DNA of 64,000 bases from Ancylobacter sp. WKF20 (GTDB lineage: Bacteria > Pseudomonadota > Alphaproteobacteria > Rhizobiales > Xanthobacteraceae). Below, piece after piece: positions 34,459 through 43,193 of this stretch; position 1 is the stretch's first letter; every line of letters starts with the position of its first letter. The stretch covers positions 2,604,001-2,668,000 of the forward strand of contig NZ_CP121679.1 in the NCBI RefSeq assembly GCF_029760895.1, written 5' to 3'. Position numbers and translations under genes: made by a program. The notes under the pieces were generated by a model that was not told the origin of the DNA, searched no databases, and was given only the letters and a program-made list of their open reading frames with translations.

Positions 34459-35226
34459 TCAACCTCCATATTTCAGGGAAAGCAGCGACATGGCGACGCC
34501 CGAACCGACGGAGTAACCGCGGTTGAACAAAGCGAGGGTCGGCGAGGTGGCGGCCTGGTCCATGTCCCAGCGCGCGGTGAAGCGCTGGATCAGCCGGTCG
34601 AGCTTCACCGGATCCTTGAGCGAGGCGATGTCGAGGCGCTTCTTCACCGCCGCCGCCTGCTTGTCGATGTCGGCATTGCCCATTTCGGCGGGGAAGCCAT
34701 AGACCGTCTTCACCACCTTCCAGAGCGCGGCGTCGGCCATCAGCCCATAGGCAGAGGAAACGTTCGGCGCCTCGCGCTTGAAGTACAGCGCCAGCCGCAC
34801 GCCCTCATTCTCCGCGCCGGCGTCTACTTCCAGCGTCTGCCGGACATATTTGTCGACGACGTCCTGCTTGGCGGCGGTGCGCGAGGTGGTGAGCGCGCCA
34901 TAGCTGTCGAAGTCGAACGCCTTGGCGAAGGCGGTGAAGCGCTCGTCGTTCAGCCTGTTGGCGAAGGATTTGGAGTCGGTGATGCCCTCGGTCAGCACCT
35001 TGCGCATATAGGCCTTGGCGTAGGCCATTTCCTCGAGCCCGAACGCCTTCATCGCGTAGTTGAACACGCGGGTGTTCTTGATGAAGTCGTCGATCGACTT
35101 AATCTTCGGGATGGTCTCGAGATAATGCTTGGTCTCAAGCGCCACCGTCGGCTCGGACGCCTTCAGTTTGAGGGTCCGGTCGAGATTGCGCGTGAGAAGA
35201 CGATAGGAATCGTAGGTCGTGACCAT
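34459..35226 (-). CDS. DUF1217 flagellar-cluster protein
   Basis: A 255-residue protein of the DUF1217 family, found in rhizobial flagellar regions. It is helical and basic, with SVDDFIKNTRVFNYAMKAFGLEEMAYAKAYMRKVLTEG-like repeats (here IKSIDDFIKNTRVF and SLKDPVKLDRLIQRFTARWD). No signal peptide or membrane segment. Function is not established. It leads the flgF-fliI operon and diverges from motA, with its own copy of the flagellar motif. Confidence 0.85.
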   Translation of the reverse strand: MVTTYDSYRLLTRNLDRTLKLKASEPTVALETKHYLETIPKIKSIDDFIKNTRVFNYAMKAFGLEEMAYAKAYMRKVLTEGITDSKSFANRLNDERFTAFAKAFDFDSYGALTTSRTAAKQDVVDKYVRQTLEVDAGAENEGVRLALYFKREAPNVSSAYGLMADAALWKVVKTVYGFPAEMGNADIDKQAAAVKKRLDIASLKDPVKLDRLIQRFTARWDMDQAATSPTLALFNRGYSVGSGVAMSLLSLKYGG

Positions 35227-35253
35227 GGCGCACCGTGCGTGTGTCCGGTGTTG

Positions 35254-35284
35254 ACCCTCGCCCAGTAACCTTGCGCCGGGCTGG
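35254..35284 (-). promoter_or_regulatory. Flagellar motif upstream of the DUF1217-flgF-fliI operon
   Basis: Minus-strand CCAGCCCGGCGCAAGGTT (35284-35267), then six bases, then CGAGGGT (35260-35254). This matches the flgB element (CCAGCCTCGTGCAAGGTT, six bases, CTAGGGT) over both halves. It lies 28-58 bp upstream of the ATG. Confidence 0.6.
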
Positions 35285-35337
35285 CCTGCCGGCCGCGCCC
35301 TGGAAACAGCGTCGCGCCCCCTCGCCGGCCACCCCCG

Positions 35338-35365
35338 CCAGCCTCACGCAACCTTGCCCGCCTAG
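35338..35365 (+). promoter_or_regulatory. Flagellar motif upstream of motA
   Basis: CCAGCCTCACGCAACCTT (35338-35355), six bases, then CTAG (35362-35365), about 30-57 bp before the motA start. Spacing between the two halves equals that at flgB. The 168-nt gap to DUF1217 thus contains two divergent copies. Confidence 0.6.
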
Positions 35366-35394
35366 ACCCTCAGACCACAACGGAGGGGTCGGCA

Positions 35395-36285
35395 TTGTTC
35401 ATTGTTATTGGCATCGTCCTAGGGTTCGCCTCGATCGGCGGCGGCTTCGTCGCCATGGGCGGCCATCTTGAGGTGATCTGGCAACCCTTTGAGTATGTGA
35501 TTATTTTCGGCATTGCCTTCGCCACCTTCCTCATCGCCAACCCGATGTCGACGGTCAAGGACACCGGCAAGGCGGTGGGCCAGGCGTTGTCGGGCAAGGC
35601 CCCCAAGCGCAAGGATTTCCTGCACCTCCTCGGCCTGCTCTACGCGCTGATGCGCGAGCTGCGCACCAAGCCGCGCAACGAGGTCGAAGGGCACATCGAC
35701 GACCCCGCCAATTCGGCCCTGTTCCAGCACTTCCCGGACATTCTGAAGGACAAGGAACTCACCGGTTTCATCTGCGACTATGCGCGGCTGATCGTCATTG
35801 GCAATGCCCGCTCGCACGAGATCGAGGGGCTGATGGAACAGGAAATCTCGACCATCAAGAAGTACAAGACCAAGCCGGCGGGCGCGCTCAGCACGGTGGC
35901 GGAAGGCATGCCGGCCATCGGCATCTGCGCCGCGGTGCTCGGCATCGTCAAGGCGATGGGCGCCATCGACCAGTCGCCGGAAATCCTTGGCCACTACATC
36001 GCGTCGGCGCTCGTCGGCACCCTCATCGGCATCTACACCTCCTACGCGATCCTCGGGCCGATGGCGCATTACATCAAGATCATGCGCGAGAAGCAGGTCC
36101 AGCCCTACATCATCGTGAAGCAGTCGCTGATCGCCTACATGAACGGCGCGCTGCCGCAGATCGCGCTGGAGCATGGCCGCAAGACCATCTCCGCGGGCGA
36201 GCGCCCGAGCATCGACGAAGTCGAAGCCGAAGCGATCTCCAACGTTCCGAACCTCTCCTCCATGGCCCAGGCACAGGCGGCCTAA
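35395..36285 (+). CDS. motA: Flagellar stator protein MotA, TTG start
   Basis: A 296-residue proton-channel stator subunit with four membrane segments. N-terminal [32 protein letters not shown] and the C-terminal channel helices ([35 protein letters not shown]) are typical. No ATG occurs before residue 20, inside the first helix, and GGAGGGG lies 6 nt before the TTG at 35395, so TTG is the start. The gene is far from motB (51416), as in other Rhizobiales. Confidence 0.95.
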   Translation: MFIVIGIVLGFASIGGGFVAMGGHLEVIWQPFEYVIIFGIAFATFLIANPMSTVKDTGKAVGQALSGKAPKRKDFLHLLGLLYALMRELRTKPRNEVEGHIDDPANSALFQHFPDILKDKELTGFICDYARLIVIGNARSHEIEGLMEQEISTIKKYKTKPAGALSTVAEGMPAIGICAAVLGIVKAMGAIDQSPEILGHYIASALVGTLIGIYTSYAILGPMAHYIKIMREKQVQPYIIVKQSLIAYMNGALPQIALEHGRKTISAGERPSIDEVEAEAISNVPNLSSMAQAQAA

Positions 36286-36288
36286 GCA

Positions 36289-37233
36289 ATGAACATGCAC
36301 ACGGGTTCCATGAGCGGCTCCACCACCGACATCCGCAATCTGCTCCTCGACGCCGCCGGCCTGTCGCTCGACAAGCTGCCGATGCTGAACGTCATCTTCG
36401 ACCGCATGGCGACGCAGTGCGCGGAAAGCCTGCGCCAGCTCGTCGCCTCGCAGGCTTATTACTCGCTGAGCGACGTCGAGAGCGGGCGCATCGGCGACAT
36501 CCTCGACGCCTATGAAGGCATGGCCGTCGTCGGCGTGTTCCACTCGCCGGAATGGGACAGCCACGTCATCGTCGGCTTCGACCGCGACTTCATCTTCACC
36601 ATGGTCGAGGTGCTGTTCGGCGCCGACGGCTCCGAGCCGCCGATCGACGACGAGCGTTCCTTCTCCAACATCGAGATGCGAATCGCCCAGGCGCTGTTCG
36701 AGCAGATGGCCAAGGCTCTGCAGAGCGCCTTTGCGCTGGTCAGCAAGGCGACCTTCAAGTTCCAGCGGCACGAGACGCGCATGGACTTCGCCGTCATCGG
36801 CCGGCGCAACAACCAGGCCATCTGCGCCAAGTTCCTGCTGCAGGCGATCAACCGCGGCGGCGAGATGTTCATCCTCGTCCCGCAGGGCGCGCTGACCCCG
36901 ATGCGCCAGCAGCTCGCCAGCACCACGGCGGGCGAATCAGCCCCGCGCGATCCGGTGTGGAGCAAGCACATTCGCGGCGAGGTGCAGCGCACCGAGGTGC
37001 GCCTGCGCGCCGTGCTGGAACAGCGCGAGATCACGCTGGGCGAGGCCGCCGACTTCAAGGTTGGCCAGGTTCTCTCGCTGCAGGCCACCCCGCGCAGCCG
37101 CGTCAAGCTGGAGAGCGCCGAGGAGGGGCTCTTCTGGTGCAGCCTCGGGCAAGCCGAGGGTGCGTATGTGCTGCGTATCGAAGATGCCGTCGATCAGGCT
37201 CAGGAGTTCCTCGATGATATTCTCCCCCGGTGA
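36289..37233 (+). CDS. fliM: Flagellar switch protein FliM
   Basis: A 314-residue C-ring protein. The middle domain (LPMLNVIFDRMATQCAESLRQLVASQAYYSLSDVESGRIGDIL) and C-terminal FliN-like domain (VRLRAVLEQREITLGEAADFKVGQVLSL) are clear. The N-terminal CheY-binding peptide, LSQDEIDALL in most bacteria, is absent; only STTDIRNLLL is vaguely similar. This raises the question of how CheY-P acts here. It starts 3 nt after motA. Confidence 0.94.
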   Translation: MNMHTGSMSGSTTDIRNLLLDAAGLSLDKLPMLNVIFDRMATQCAESLRQLVASQAYYSLSDVESGRIGDILDAYEGMAVVGVFHSPEWDSHVIVGFDRDFIFTMVEVLFGADGSEPPIDDERSFSNIEMRIAQALFEQMAKALQSAFALVSKATFKFQRHETRMDFAVIGRRNNQAICAKFLLQAINRGGEMFILVPQGALTPMRQQLASTTAGESAPRDPVWSKHIRGEVQRTEVRLRAVLEQREITLGEAADFKVGQVLSLQATPRSRVKLESAEEGLFWCSLGQAEGAYVLRIEDAVDQAQEFLDDILPR

Positions 37234-37549
37234 GGCCGTGCTTTTCGTCGCCCTCGTGGTGACCAGTACCTGCGTCGTGCTGATGTACCGCAAGCTCGGC
37301 AATCTCTCCGCCTATCAGCGCGACTACCGTGTCGCGCTCGACGACAGCGCCAACGCCCTGCACCACGCGCGCAACGCGATGGCGCTGCTCAACGATGACA
37401 GCCGCGAGCTGCTCACCCTCCTGTCGCACAAGATCCAGGACGCCGAGACGCTGCTCTGGCAGCTCAACCAGGCCCAGACCGCCGCCGGCACCAAGCCCGG
37501 CAACGGCCCGGCCGGCGGTTCCACTCCCTCGCCCAAGGTGAAGCCATGA
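37214..37549 (+). CDS. Small single-pass coiled-coil membrane protein between fliM and fliN
   Basis: A 111-residue protein: one N-terminal membrane helix (EAVLFVALVVTSTCVVLMY), a helical cytoplasmic part (QRDYRVALDDSANALHHARNAMALLNDDSRELLTLLSHKIQDAETLLWQLNQAQ) and a Pro/Gly tail. ATG 37214 lies inside the fliM 3' end (20-nt overlap) with AGGAG 7 nt upstream; its stop overlaps fliN as ATGA. Position suggests a C-ring or switch-associated factor. It may be the DUF6468-type protein of rhizobial clusters or a PflI-like positioning protein; both are unproven. Confidence 0.8.
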   Translation: MIFSPGEAVLFVALVVTSTCVVLMYRKLGNLSAYQRDYRVALDDSANALHHARNAMALLNDDSRELLTLLSHKIQDAETLLWQLNQAQTAAGTKPGNGPAGGSTPSPKVKP

Positions 37550-37872
37550 CCGAAACCTTCGCGCCTGAAACCATCACCGGCGGCTCCGTCGAGGAGACCT
37601 TCGGCGGCCGTGGCCTCGAATCCCTGCTGCGCGTGCCGGTCACGATGCAGGTCGTGCTCGGCTCGGCCAACATGCCGGTGGCCCAGCTCATGAAGCTCGG
37701 CCGCGGCGCCATCGTCCCGCTCGACCGCCGCGTCGGCGAGCCGGTGGAAGTGGTGGTGAACGGCCGCATCCTGGCCCGCGGCGAAGTCGTCGTGGTGGAT
37801 GAGGACAATTCGCGCTTCGGCGTCTCCCTGACGGAGATCGTCGGGGCGACGGGCAGTGACTCCAACCGCTGA
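37546..37872 (+). CDS. fliN: Flagellar switch protein FliN
   Basis: A 108-residue SpoA-domain C-ring protein (LLRVPVTMQVVLGSANMPVAQLMKLGRGAIVPLDRRVGEPVEVVVNGRILARGEVVVVDEDNSRFGVSLTEI). Length and motif are standard. ATG overlaps the upstream stop. Confidence 0.96.
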   Translation: MTETFAPETITGGSVEETFGGRGLESLLRVPVTMQVVLGSANMPVAQLMKLGRGAIVPLDRRVGEPVEVVVNGRILARGEVVVVDEDNSRFGVSLTEIVGATGSDSNR

Positions 37873-37887
37873 TCGCCGGAGCCGTAA

Positions 37888-38916
37888 ATGGCCGCAGCCG
37901 CCACGCGGAGCGTAAGCAACCGCCCCCTGCACGGCATCGATCGTGTCGCCGCGCTGCTCATGACCATGGGCAAGCCCGCCGCGGCACGCCTGATGAAGCA
38001 TTTCGAGCCGGACGAGATCCGCCTCATCACCCGCACCATCGCCGAGATGCGCCCCGTGACCACCTCGCAGGTGGAAATGGCCATCGAGGAATTCGCCACC
38101 CAGTTCGTCGCCGGCGCCAATGTCGGCGGCTCGGCGAGTGATGTCGAACGTCTGCTCGCCGGCGTGCTGCCGCCCGACCAGATCAGCGAGATCATGAACG
38201 ATGTGCTGGGCGCGGCGAACCATTCGATCTGGGACCGCATCTCCGGGGTCTCGGAAGGCACCATCGCGACCTACATCATGAAGGAGCACCCGCAGATCGC
38301 TGCGCTGGTGCTTTCCAAGGTGAAGCCGGCCTGCGCCGCCAAGGTGCTGAGCCACCTGCCCGAAGACATGCGCAACGGCGTCATGCGCCGGATGCTCGCC
38401 TTCAAGCCGATCGTCGACGAGACGATGCGCATCATCGAGAGCACGATCCATGAGGACTTCATGGTCAACCTCGCGCGCAACGCCGGCGCCGACACCCATG
38501 CCCGTATCGCCGACATCATCAACAAGATGGAGCGCAACGACATGGAGAACGTGCTGAACAACCTGACGGCGACGCGGCCGAAATCGGCCGAGATCCTCAA
38601 GGGTCTGCTCTTCACCTTCGACGACATCATCAACCTGCCGCCCCGCGCGCGCACCTCGCTGTTCGACCAGGTGCCGAACGACAAGACGGTGCTGGCGCTC
38701 AAGGGCACGGATGCGGAGTTCCGCGAGATCATCCTGCAATCGCTCGGTTCGCGCGTGCGCCGCATGGTCGAGCAGGAACTGTCGTCCAGCGAGCCGGCCT
38801 CGGCCCGCGACGTGGCGGAAGCGCGCCGCGCCATTACCGACCTCGCGCTCGAAATGGCCGGGCGCGGCGAAATCGAACTCAACTCCGGCGGTGAGGAAGA
38901 CGCCTATGTGCGCTAG
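37888..38916 (+). CDS. fliG: Flagellar switch protein FliG
   Basis: A 342-residue rotor protein. The EHPQ motif (residues 133-136) that contacts FliM is present, as is the C-terminal torque helix region (VPNDKTVLALKGTDAEFREIILQSLGSRVRRMVEQEL) with its charged residues facing MotA. It sits 15 nt after fliN. Confidence 0.96.
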   Translation: MAAAATRSVSNRPLHGIDRVAALLMTMGKPAAARLMKHFEPDEIRLITRTIAEMRPVTTSQVEMAIEEFATQFVAGANVGGSASDVERLLAGVLPPDQISEIMNDVLGAANHSIWDRISGVSEGTIATYIMKEHPQIAALVLSKVKPACAAKVLSHLPEDMRNGVMRRMLAFKPIVDETMRIIESTIHEDFMVNLARNAGADTHARIADIINKMERNDMENVLNNLTATRPKSAEILKGLLFTFDDIINLPPRARTSLFDQVPNDKTVLALKGTDAEFREIILQSLGSRVRRMVEQELSSSEPASARDVAEARRAITDLALEMAGRGEIELNSGGEEDAYVR

Positions 38917-38924
38917 GACCCGCC

Positions 38925-40001
38925 ATGTCAGGGGATGACGACAAGGAAAGCAAAACCGAGGAAGCCAGCGAGAAGAAAATCGCCGACGCCTTGGAGAAGG
39001 GCAATATCCCCTTCTCCAAGGAGGCGACCCTCTTTGCCTCCCTCATCGGCATTCTCATCAGCCTGAGCTTCTTCGCCGGCCCGCAGAGCGGACCGTTGAT
39101 GCAGGGGCTCTCGCGGTTCATCGACGACCCCGGAAGCCTGCGCCTCAACACCAGCGAGGACGTCACGCATATTCTCTGGGTCGCCTTCGATCTCGGCGCC
39201 CGTTTCCTTCTGCCCATTGTCATCGTGCTGTCCGTCTGCGGCCTCGTCGCCGCGCTGGTGCAGAACACGCCCACCATGGTGGGCGAGCGTATCCGCCCGC
39301 AATGGTCGCGCATCTCGCCCGCCTCCGGCTGGAAGCGCCTGTTCGGCCGTGACGGCCAGGTCGAGTTCCTGAAATCGCTGTTCAAGTTCGGCGCGATCGC
39401 TGGCGTGTGCGGGCTGCTGCTGTTCTCCGGCAAGGACAGCATCACCGCCGCCATGTCGAGCGACCCGGTGCTGGTGCCCTCCATGCTGCTCGGCCTCGCC
39501 GTCCGGCTGGTCTCTGCCGTCTGCGTCGCGACCATCGCCCTGGTCGGCGTCGATCTTGTCTGGTCGCGCCTGCACTGGAAGGCCGAGCTGCGCATGACCA
39601 AGCAGGAGGTGAAGGAGGAGTTCAAGCAGGCCGAGGGCGACCCGATGGTGAAGGCGCGCATGCGCTCCCTCGCCCAGGAACGCGCCCGCCACCGCATGAT
39701 GAACGCCGTCCCGCGCGCCTCCATCGTGCTGGCCAACCCGACCCACTACGCCATCGCGCTCTATTACGACCGGCAGAAGGGCGGCGCGCCGCTTGTGCTC
39801 GCCAAGGGCGCCGATCTTATCGCCCTGAAGATCCGCTCCATCGCCGAGAGCCACAACATCCCCGTCGTCGAGGACAAGGCCCTGGTCCGCGCCATGTATG
39901 ACGCGGTGGAAGTGGACCAGTGGATTCCGGCCGAATTCTACCGGCCGATCGCCAAGATACTCTACTTCATCTATGCAAGAGGCAAGAATGCCCGGACGTA
40001 A
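38925..40001 (+). CDS. flhB: Flagellar export specificity switch FlhB
   Basis: A 358-residue export gate protein with about four membrane helices (residues 35-210) and a cytoplasmic tail carrying the self-cleavage site NPTH (271-274) followed by YAIALYYDRQKGGAPLVLAKG. FlhB switches export from hook to filament substrates with FliK (54756). Its last 14 nt overlap the next gene. Confidence 0.97.
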   Translation: MSGDDDKESKTEEASEKKIADALEKGNIPFSKEATLFASLIGILISLSFFAGPQSGPLMQGLSRFIDDPGSLRLNTSEDVTHILWVAFDLGARFLLPIVIVLSVCGLVAALVQNTPTMVGERIRPQWSRISPASGWKRLFGRDGQVEFLKSLFKFGAIAGVCGLLLFSGKDSITAAMSSDPVLVPSMLLGLAVRLVSAVCVATIALVGVDLVWSRLHWKAELRMTKQEVKEEFKQAEGDPMVKARMRSLAQERARHRMMNAVPRASIVLANPTHYAIALYYDRQKGGAPLVLAKGADLIALKIRSIAESHNIPVVEDKALVRAMYDAVEVDQWIPAEFYRPIAKILYFIYARGKNART

Positions 40002-40440
40002 TGGCGCCTTTAGCCTCGACAAGGATGCGCCATTGGCGCTGCTGCCCTATGAGAAGATGCTGGCGGATACGCTGCGCGGCTTTCTCAGCGAGCTGTGCTT
40101 CACCAGCGCCGGCGTGGTCATCGCCTATATCAGCCGGCGGCAGGACGAGAACATCCAGGATCTCATCAACTCCTCAGCCGAGCTGTTCCTGAAGCCGGGC
40201 CTGCTGCATTACGGGCGCAACGCGGCGGTCGAAAGCGATTGGGGCTCCCCGCCCAATGTCAGCATCAGCATGGTGCTGCGCGAAGCCACCCTCACCGCCG
40301 CCTTCCGCGTCGTCTTCGACGACACGACGATCGGCGTGCATATCGACCGTATCGACTTCGCCGGCGGCCCGGCCTCGCCGGAGGACAATCTCCAGCGCTT
40401 CGCCGACGCCCTCGCCGCAGCGCGGATCGCCGCGAACTAG
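39988..40440 (+). CDS. Unknown soluble protein of the flagellar cluster
   Basis: A 150-residue protein with no signal, membrane segment or recognised domain. It is a mixed alpha/beta sequence ([46 protein letters not shown], then [23 protein letters not shown]). ATG 39988 has AGAGG upstream and overlaps flhB by 14 nt, so co-translation is expected. Codon use matches the neighbours, arguing for a real gene. A role near the export gate is inference only. Confidence 0.8.
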   Translation: MPGRNGAFSLDKDAPLALLPYEKMLADTLRGFLSELCFTSAGVVIAYISRRQDENIQDLINSSAELFLKPGLLHYGRNAAVESDWGSPPNVSISMVLREATLTAAFRVVFDDTTIGVHIDRIDFAGGPASPEDNLQRFADALAAARIAAN

Positions 40441-40478
40441 GCCCCACGGGCACCCGGCGCCGCCGCCCGCCGGCGAGT

Positions 40479-40509
40479 CCAGCCTCGTGCAAGGTTCTGT
40501 CCCTAGGGT
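40479..40509 (+). promoter_or_regulatory. Flagellar motif upstream of flgB
   Basis: CCAGCCTCGTGCAAGGTT (40479-40496), six bases, then CTAGGGT (40503-40509), 27-57 bp before the flgB GTG, in a 95-nt gap. Used as the reference copy of the shared motif. A transcription start here would divide motA-flhB from flgB-fliP. Confidence 0.6.
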
Positions 40510-40535
40510 GCTCTCATCGGAATGCGGAGCCTCTC

Positions 40536-40919
40536 GTGGACAAGGTCTATCTCTTCGATCTCGCCGCCCGCCACTCTGCATGGGCCTCGGTGCGGCAGGC
40601 GACCATCGCCGGCAACATCGCCAACGCCGACACGCCCGGCTACCGGGCAGCCGAGGTGGAACCCTTCTCGGCGGTGCTGGACAAGACCCATCTGGCGGAA
40701 GCGCGGACCAACCCGGCTCATCTTTCCATGTCCGCCCCCGGGGCGGCGACGGTGAAGATGGACGACGCCGAGAGCTGGAGCATCTCCGACAACGGCAACA
40801 CCGTCAGTCTCGACCAGCAGATGATCAAGGCAAACGAAGTCAGCGGTGCCTTTACCCTCAACACGAGTATCGTCCGCTCGTTTCACCGGATGGTGTTAGC
40901 CAGCGTGAGGAATGTGTGA
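40536..40919 (+). CDS. flgB: Proximal rod protein FlgB, GTG start
   Basis: A 127-residue rod protein. The conserved [24 protein letters not shown] lies at residues 21-44. The start is GTG 40536 ([13 protein letters not shown]), with GGAG 6 nt upstream; no ATG occurs near this N-terminus, and upstream in-frame sequence is not FlgB-like. Stop overlaps flgC as TGATG. Confidence 0.93.
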   Translation: MDKVYLFDLAARHSAWASVRQATIAGNIANADTPGYRAAEVEPFSAVLDKTHLAEARTNPAHLSMSAPGAATVKMDDAESWSISDNGNTVSLDQQMIKANEVSGAFTLNTSIVRSFHRMVLASVRNV

Positions 40920-41341
40920 TGATCGATCCCCTCAAGTCGATATCCTCCATCGCCGGCTCCGGCATGGAAGCCCAGTCGCTGCGCATGCGCATCGCCTCGG
41001 AGAACATCGCCAACGCCCGTTCCACGGCGACGACGCCCGGCGGCTCGCCCTATATGCGCAAGACCGTGCATTTCGCGGCGCAGCCGATGCGCGGCCTCGG
41101 CGCCTCGCAGGTGTCGGTGAGCCAGCTCGGCACCGACCAGAACACCCCCTTCGCCGTCGAGCATGATCCCGGCAACCCGGCCGCGGATGCCAACGGCAAT
41201 GTGAAGATGCCCAATGTGAACCCGCTGGTGGAAATGGCGGACCTGCGTGAAGCCGGTCGCTCCTACTCCGCCAACCTCCAGATGATGAAACAGGCCCGTT
41301 CGATGATCTCCCAGACCATCGACCTGCTGAGGGCTGGATGA
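40919..41341 (+). CDS. flgC: Proximal rod protein FlgC
   Basis: A 140-residue rod protein: [41 protein letters not shown] at the N-terminus and [39 protein letters not shown] at the C-terminus. Overlaps both neighbours by 1 and 4 nt. Confidence 0.96.
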   Translation: MIDPLKSISSIAGSGMEAQSLRMRIASENIANARSTATTPGGSPYMRKTVHFAAQPMRGLGASQVSVSQLGTDQNTPFAVEHDPGNPAADANGNVKMPNVNPLVEMADLREAGRSYSANLQMMKQARSMISQTIDLLRAG

Positions 41342-41664
41342 TGCTTGACGCAATTGGTTCTTTCACCCCGATCCGCACCACCGGCACCGCCGCGTCGCAC
41401 GCGACCGGCCCGGCCGCGGCGGCTGCCCCCAGCCGGTCCGTCTCCGGCACGGATTTCGGCGACATCCTCGCCGATGTCTCCGGCCAGGCGGTCAACTCGC
41501 TGAAGGCGGCGGAAGCCACCGCCATCAGCGGCATTCAGGGCAAGGCGTCCGTCGCTCATGTCGTGCAGACGATCATGACCGCCGAGCAGACGCTGCAGAC
41601 CGCGCTCGCGGTCCGCGACAAGGTTGTCGCGGCCTATCAGGAAATCTCGCGGATGGCGATCTGA
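41338..41664 (+). CDS. fliE: Hook-basal body protein FliE
   Basis: A 108-residue adaptor between the MS ring and the rod. The C-terminal helical part is typical ([69 protein letters not shown]). Overlaps flgC as ATGA; double ATG start. Confidence 0.95.
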   Translation: MMLDAIGSFTPIRTTGTAASHATGPAAAAAPSRSVSGTDFGDILADVSGQAVNSLKAAEATAISGIQGKASVAHVVQTIMTAEQTLQTALAVRDKVVAAYQEISRMAI

Positions 41665-41677
41665 GGAACATAGCGAC

Positions 41678-42466
41678 ATGAGAGCACTGGCCATCGCCGC
41701 CACCGGCATGAGCGCGCAGCAGACCAATGTGGAAGTGATCGCGAACAACATCGCGAACATCAACACGACGGGCTTCAAGCGCGCGCGCGCCGAATTCGCC
41801 GACCTGCTCTACCAGGCCGAACGCGCCCAGGGCGTGCCCAATGTGGATGGCGGCCTGCCGATCCCGGACGGCGCGCTGGTCGGCCTCGGCGTGCGCACGG
41901 TTGGCGTGCGCAACCTGCACATGCAGGGCCCGCTCACCCAGACCGGCAACCCGCTCGACCTCGCCATTAACGGGCGCGGCTGGTTCCAGATCACCAGCCC
42001 GACCGGCGAGACCGTCTATACGCGCGCCGGCTCCTTCAACAAGGGCCCGGCCGGTGAGCTGGTCACCAATGACGGCTATGTGGTCGAGCCGGCCATCACC
42101 TTCCCCGCCAACACGGTGGAGATCGCCGTCAACGAGACCGGGCAGATCTACGCCAAGGTTGCCGGCCAGGCGGCGCCGCAGCTTCTCGGCCAGCTCTCCC
42201 TCGCCAACTTCCCCAATGATGGCGGGCTGGAGCCTATCGGCAACAATCTCTACCGCGAGACCGACGCCTCCGGCACGGCGGTGACCGGCGTCGCCGGCGA
42301 CGCCGGCTTCGGCAAGGTCCATCAGGCTTATCTGGAGTCCTCGAATGTGGACCCGGTTAAGGAGATCACCGAGCTGATCTCCGCCCAGCGCGCCTATGAA
42401 ATGAACTCCAAGGTGATCCAGGCCGCCGACGAGATGGCCGCCACGGTCTCCAAGGGCATCCGCTAG
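41678..42466 (+). CDS. flgG: Distal rod protein FlgG
   Basis: A 262-residue distal rod protein with [40 protein letters not shown] and C-terminal [34 protein letters not shown]. Full family length. A hairpin element begins 1 nt after its stop codon. Confidence 0.97.
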   Translation: MRALAIAATGMSAQQTNVEVIANNIANINTTGFKRARAEFADLLYQAERAQGVPNVDGGLPIPDGALVGLGVRTVGVRNLHMQGPLTQTGNPLDLAINGRGWFQITSPTGETVYTRAGSFNKGPAGELVTNDGYVVEPAITFPANTVEIAVNETGQIYAKVAGQAAPQLLGQLSLANFPNDGGLEPIGNNLYRETDASGTAVTGVAGDAGFGKVHQAYLESSNVDPVKEITELISAQRAYEMNSKVIQAADEMAATVSKGIR

Positions 42467-42467
42467 C

Positions 42468-42564
42468 GCTTTTCCGGTGAACTCCGGTTCACCGGAAAAG
42501 CCCCAGCTTATTGTTCTGACGCATTTTCTTCACGCGAACCGGAATCGACTTCGCTCGAAAATGC
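42468..42564. repeat. Double-hairpin intergenic repeat between flgG and flgA
   Basis: A perfect 15-bp stem, GCTTTTCCGGTGAAC (42468-42482) with GTTCACCGGAAAAGC (42487-42501), is followed by a second dyad, GCATTTTC (42521-42528) with GAAAATGC (42557-42564). The pair fills the 118-nt gap. It looks like a dispersed rhizobial palindromic element; I recall similar CGCGAACCGG-containing units in other Rhizobiales. It may also act on message stability, since no promoter is obvious here. Confidence 0.75.
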
Positions 42565-42584
42565 TCCAACAAAGGAACCGCGCC

Positions 42585-43193
42585 ATGCGTCGGCATTTCG
42601 GGGGCGCCGCCCGTGCGCGTGCCCTCTCCCCTGCGCTCGCCCGTGTCGGCGTGCTTGCCCTCGGCGTGCTCGCTTTCGCCGGTGGCGCGCTTGCCGCCTC
42701 GATCGCCGATAGTCGGGTCGACAGCGCGGCCATCGCCGACTGGGCGCCCCCGACGGGCGCCGCCCCGGCCGCGCCGCCGCTCGGCGCCGCGCCGCTGCCG
42801 CAGCAGGTCATGCTCCCCGTCGCCGCGACCACCGTGGCGCCCGGCGAGACGATCACCGACTCCATGCTGGTGGACAAGTCCTTCCCCGCCCATGTGACCA
42901 GCGAATACCCGATCGCCGTCAATCGCGGCCAGCTCGTCGGCAAGGTCGCCCGGCGTGTGCTGCTGGCCGGCAATGCCGTGCCGGTCGCGGCCGTCGGCGA
43001 TGCCAAGGTCGTGACGCGCGGCGTCGCCACCGAGCTGCGCTTCGAGCAGGACGGGCTGACGATCACCGCCATGGGCGTGCCGCTCGATTCCGCCACCGTC
43101 GGCACGATGGTGCGGCTGAAGAACGTCGACAGCGGCAAGATCGTCACCGGCATCGTGCAGGCGGACGGCTCGGTCAAGGTCGGCGGCAAATGA
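42585..43193 (+). CDS. flgA: P-ring assembly chaperone FlgA
   Basis: A 202-residue periplasmic protein. Signal region LARVGVLALGVLAFAGGALAA, then an SAF-type domain (VMLPVAATTVAPGETITDSMLVDKSF, VARRVLLAGNAVPVAAVGDAKVVTRG). ATG 42585 has AAGGA 8 nt upstream; longer in-frame reading comes from the palindromic repeat. Stop overlaps flgI as ATGA. Confidence 0.9.
   Translation: MRRHFGGAARARALSPALARVGVLALGVLAFAGGALAASIADSRVDSAAIADWAPPTGAAPAAPPLGAAPLPQQVMLPVAATTVAPGETITDSMLVDKSFPAHVTSEYPIAVNRGQLVGKVARRVLLAGNAVPVAAVGDAKVVTRGVATELRFEQDGLTITAMGVPLDSATVGTMVRLKNVDSGKIVTGIVQADGSVKVGGK

Noticed and set aside
35227..35394. Sigma-54 promoter before motA
   Set aside because: GG-N10-GC matches found there lack both TGGCAC and TTGC; the region is better explained by the shared CCAG/GCAAG motif.
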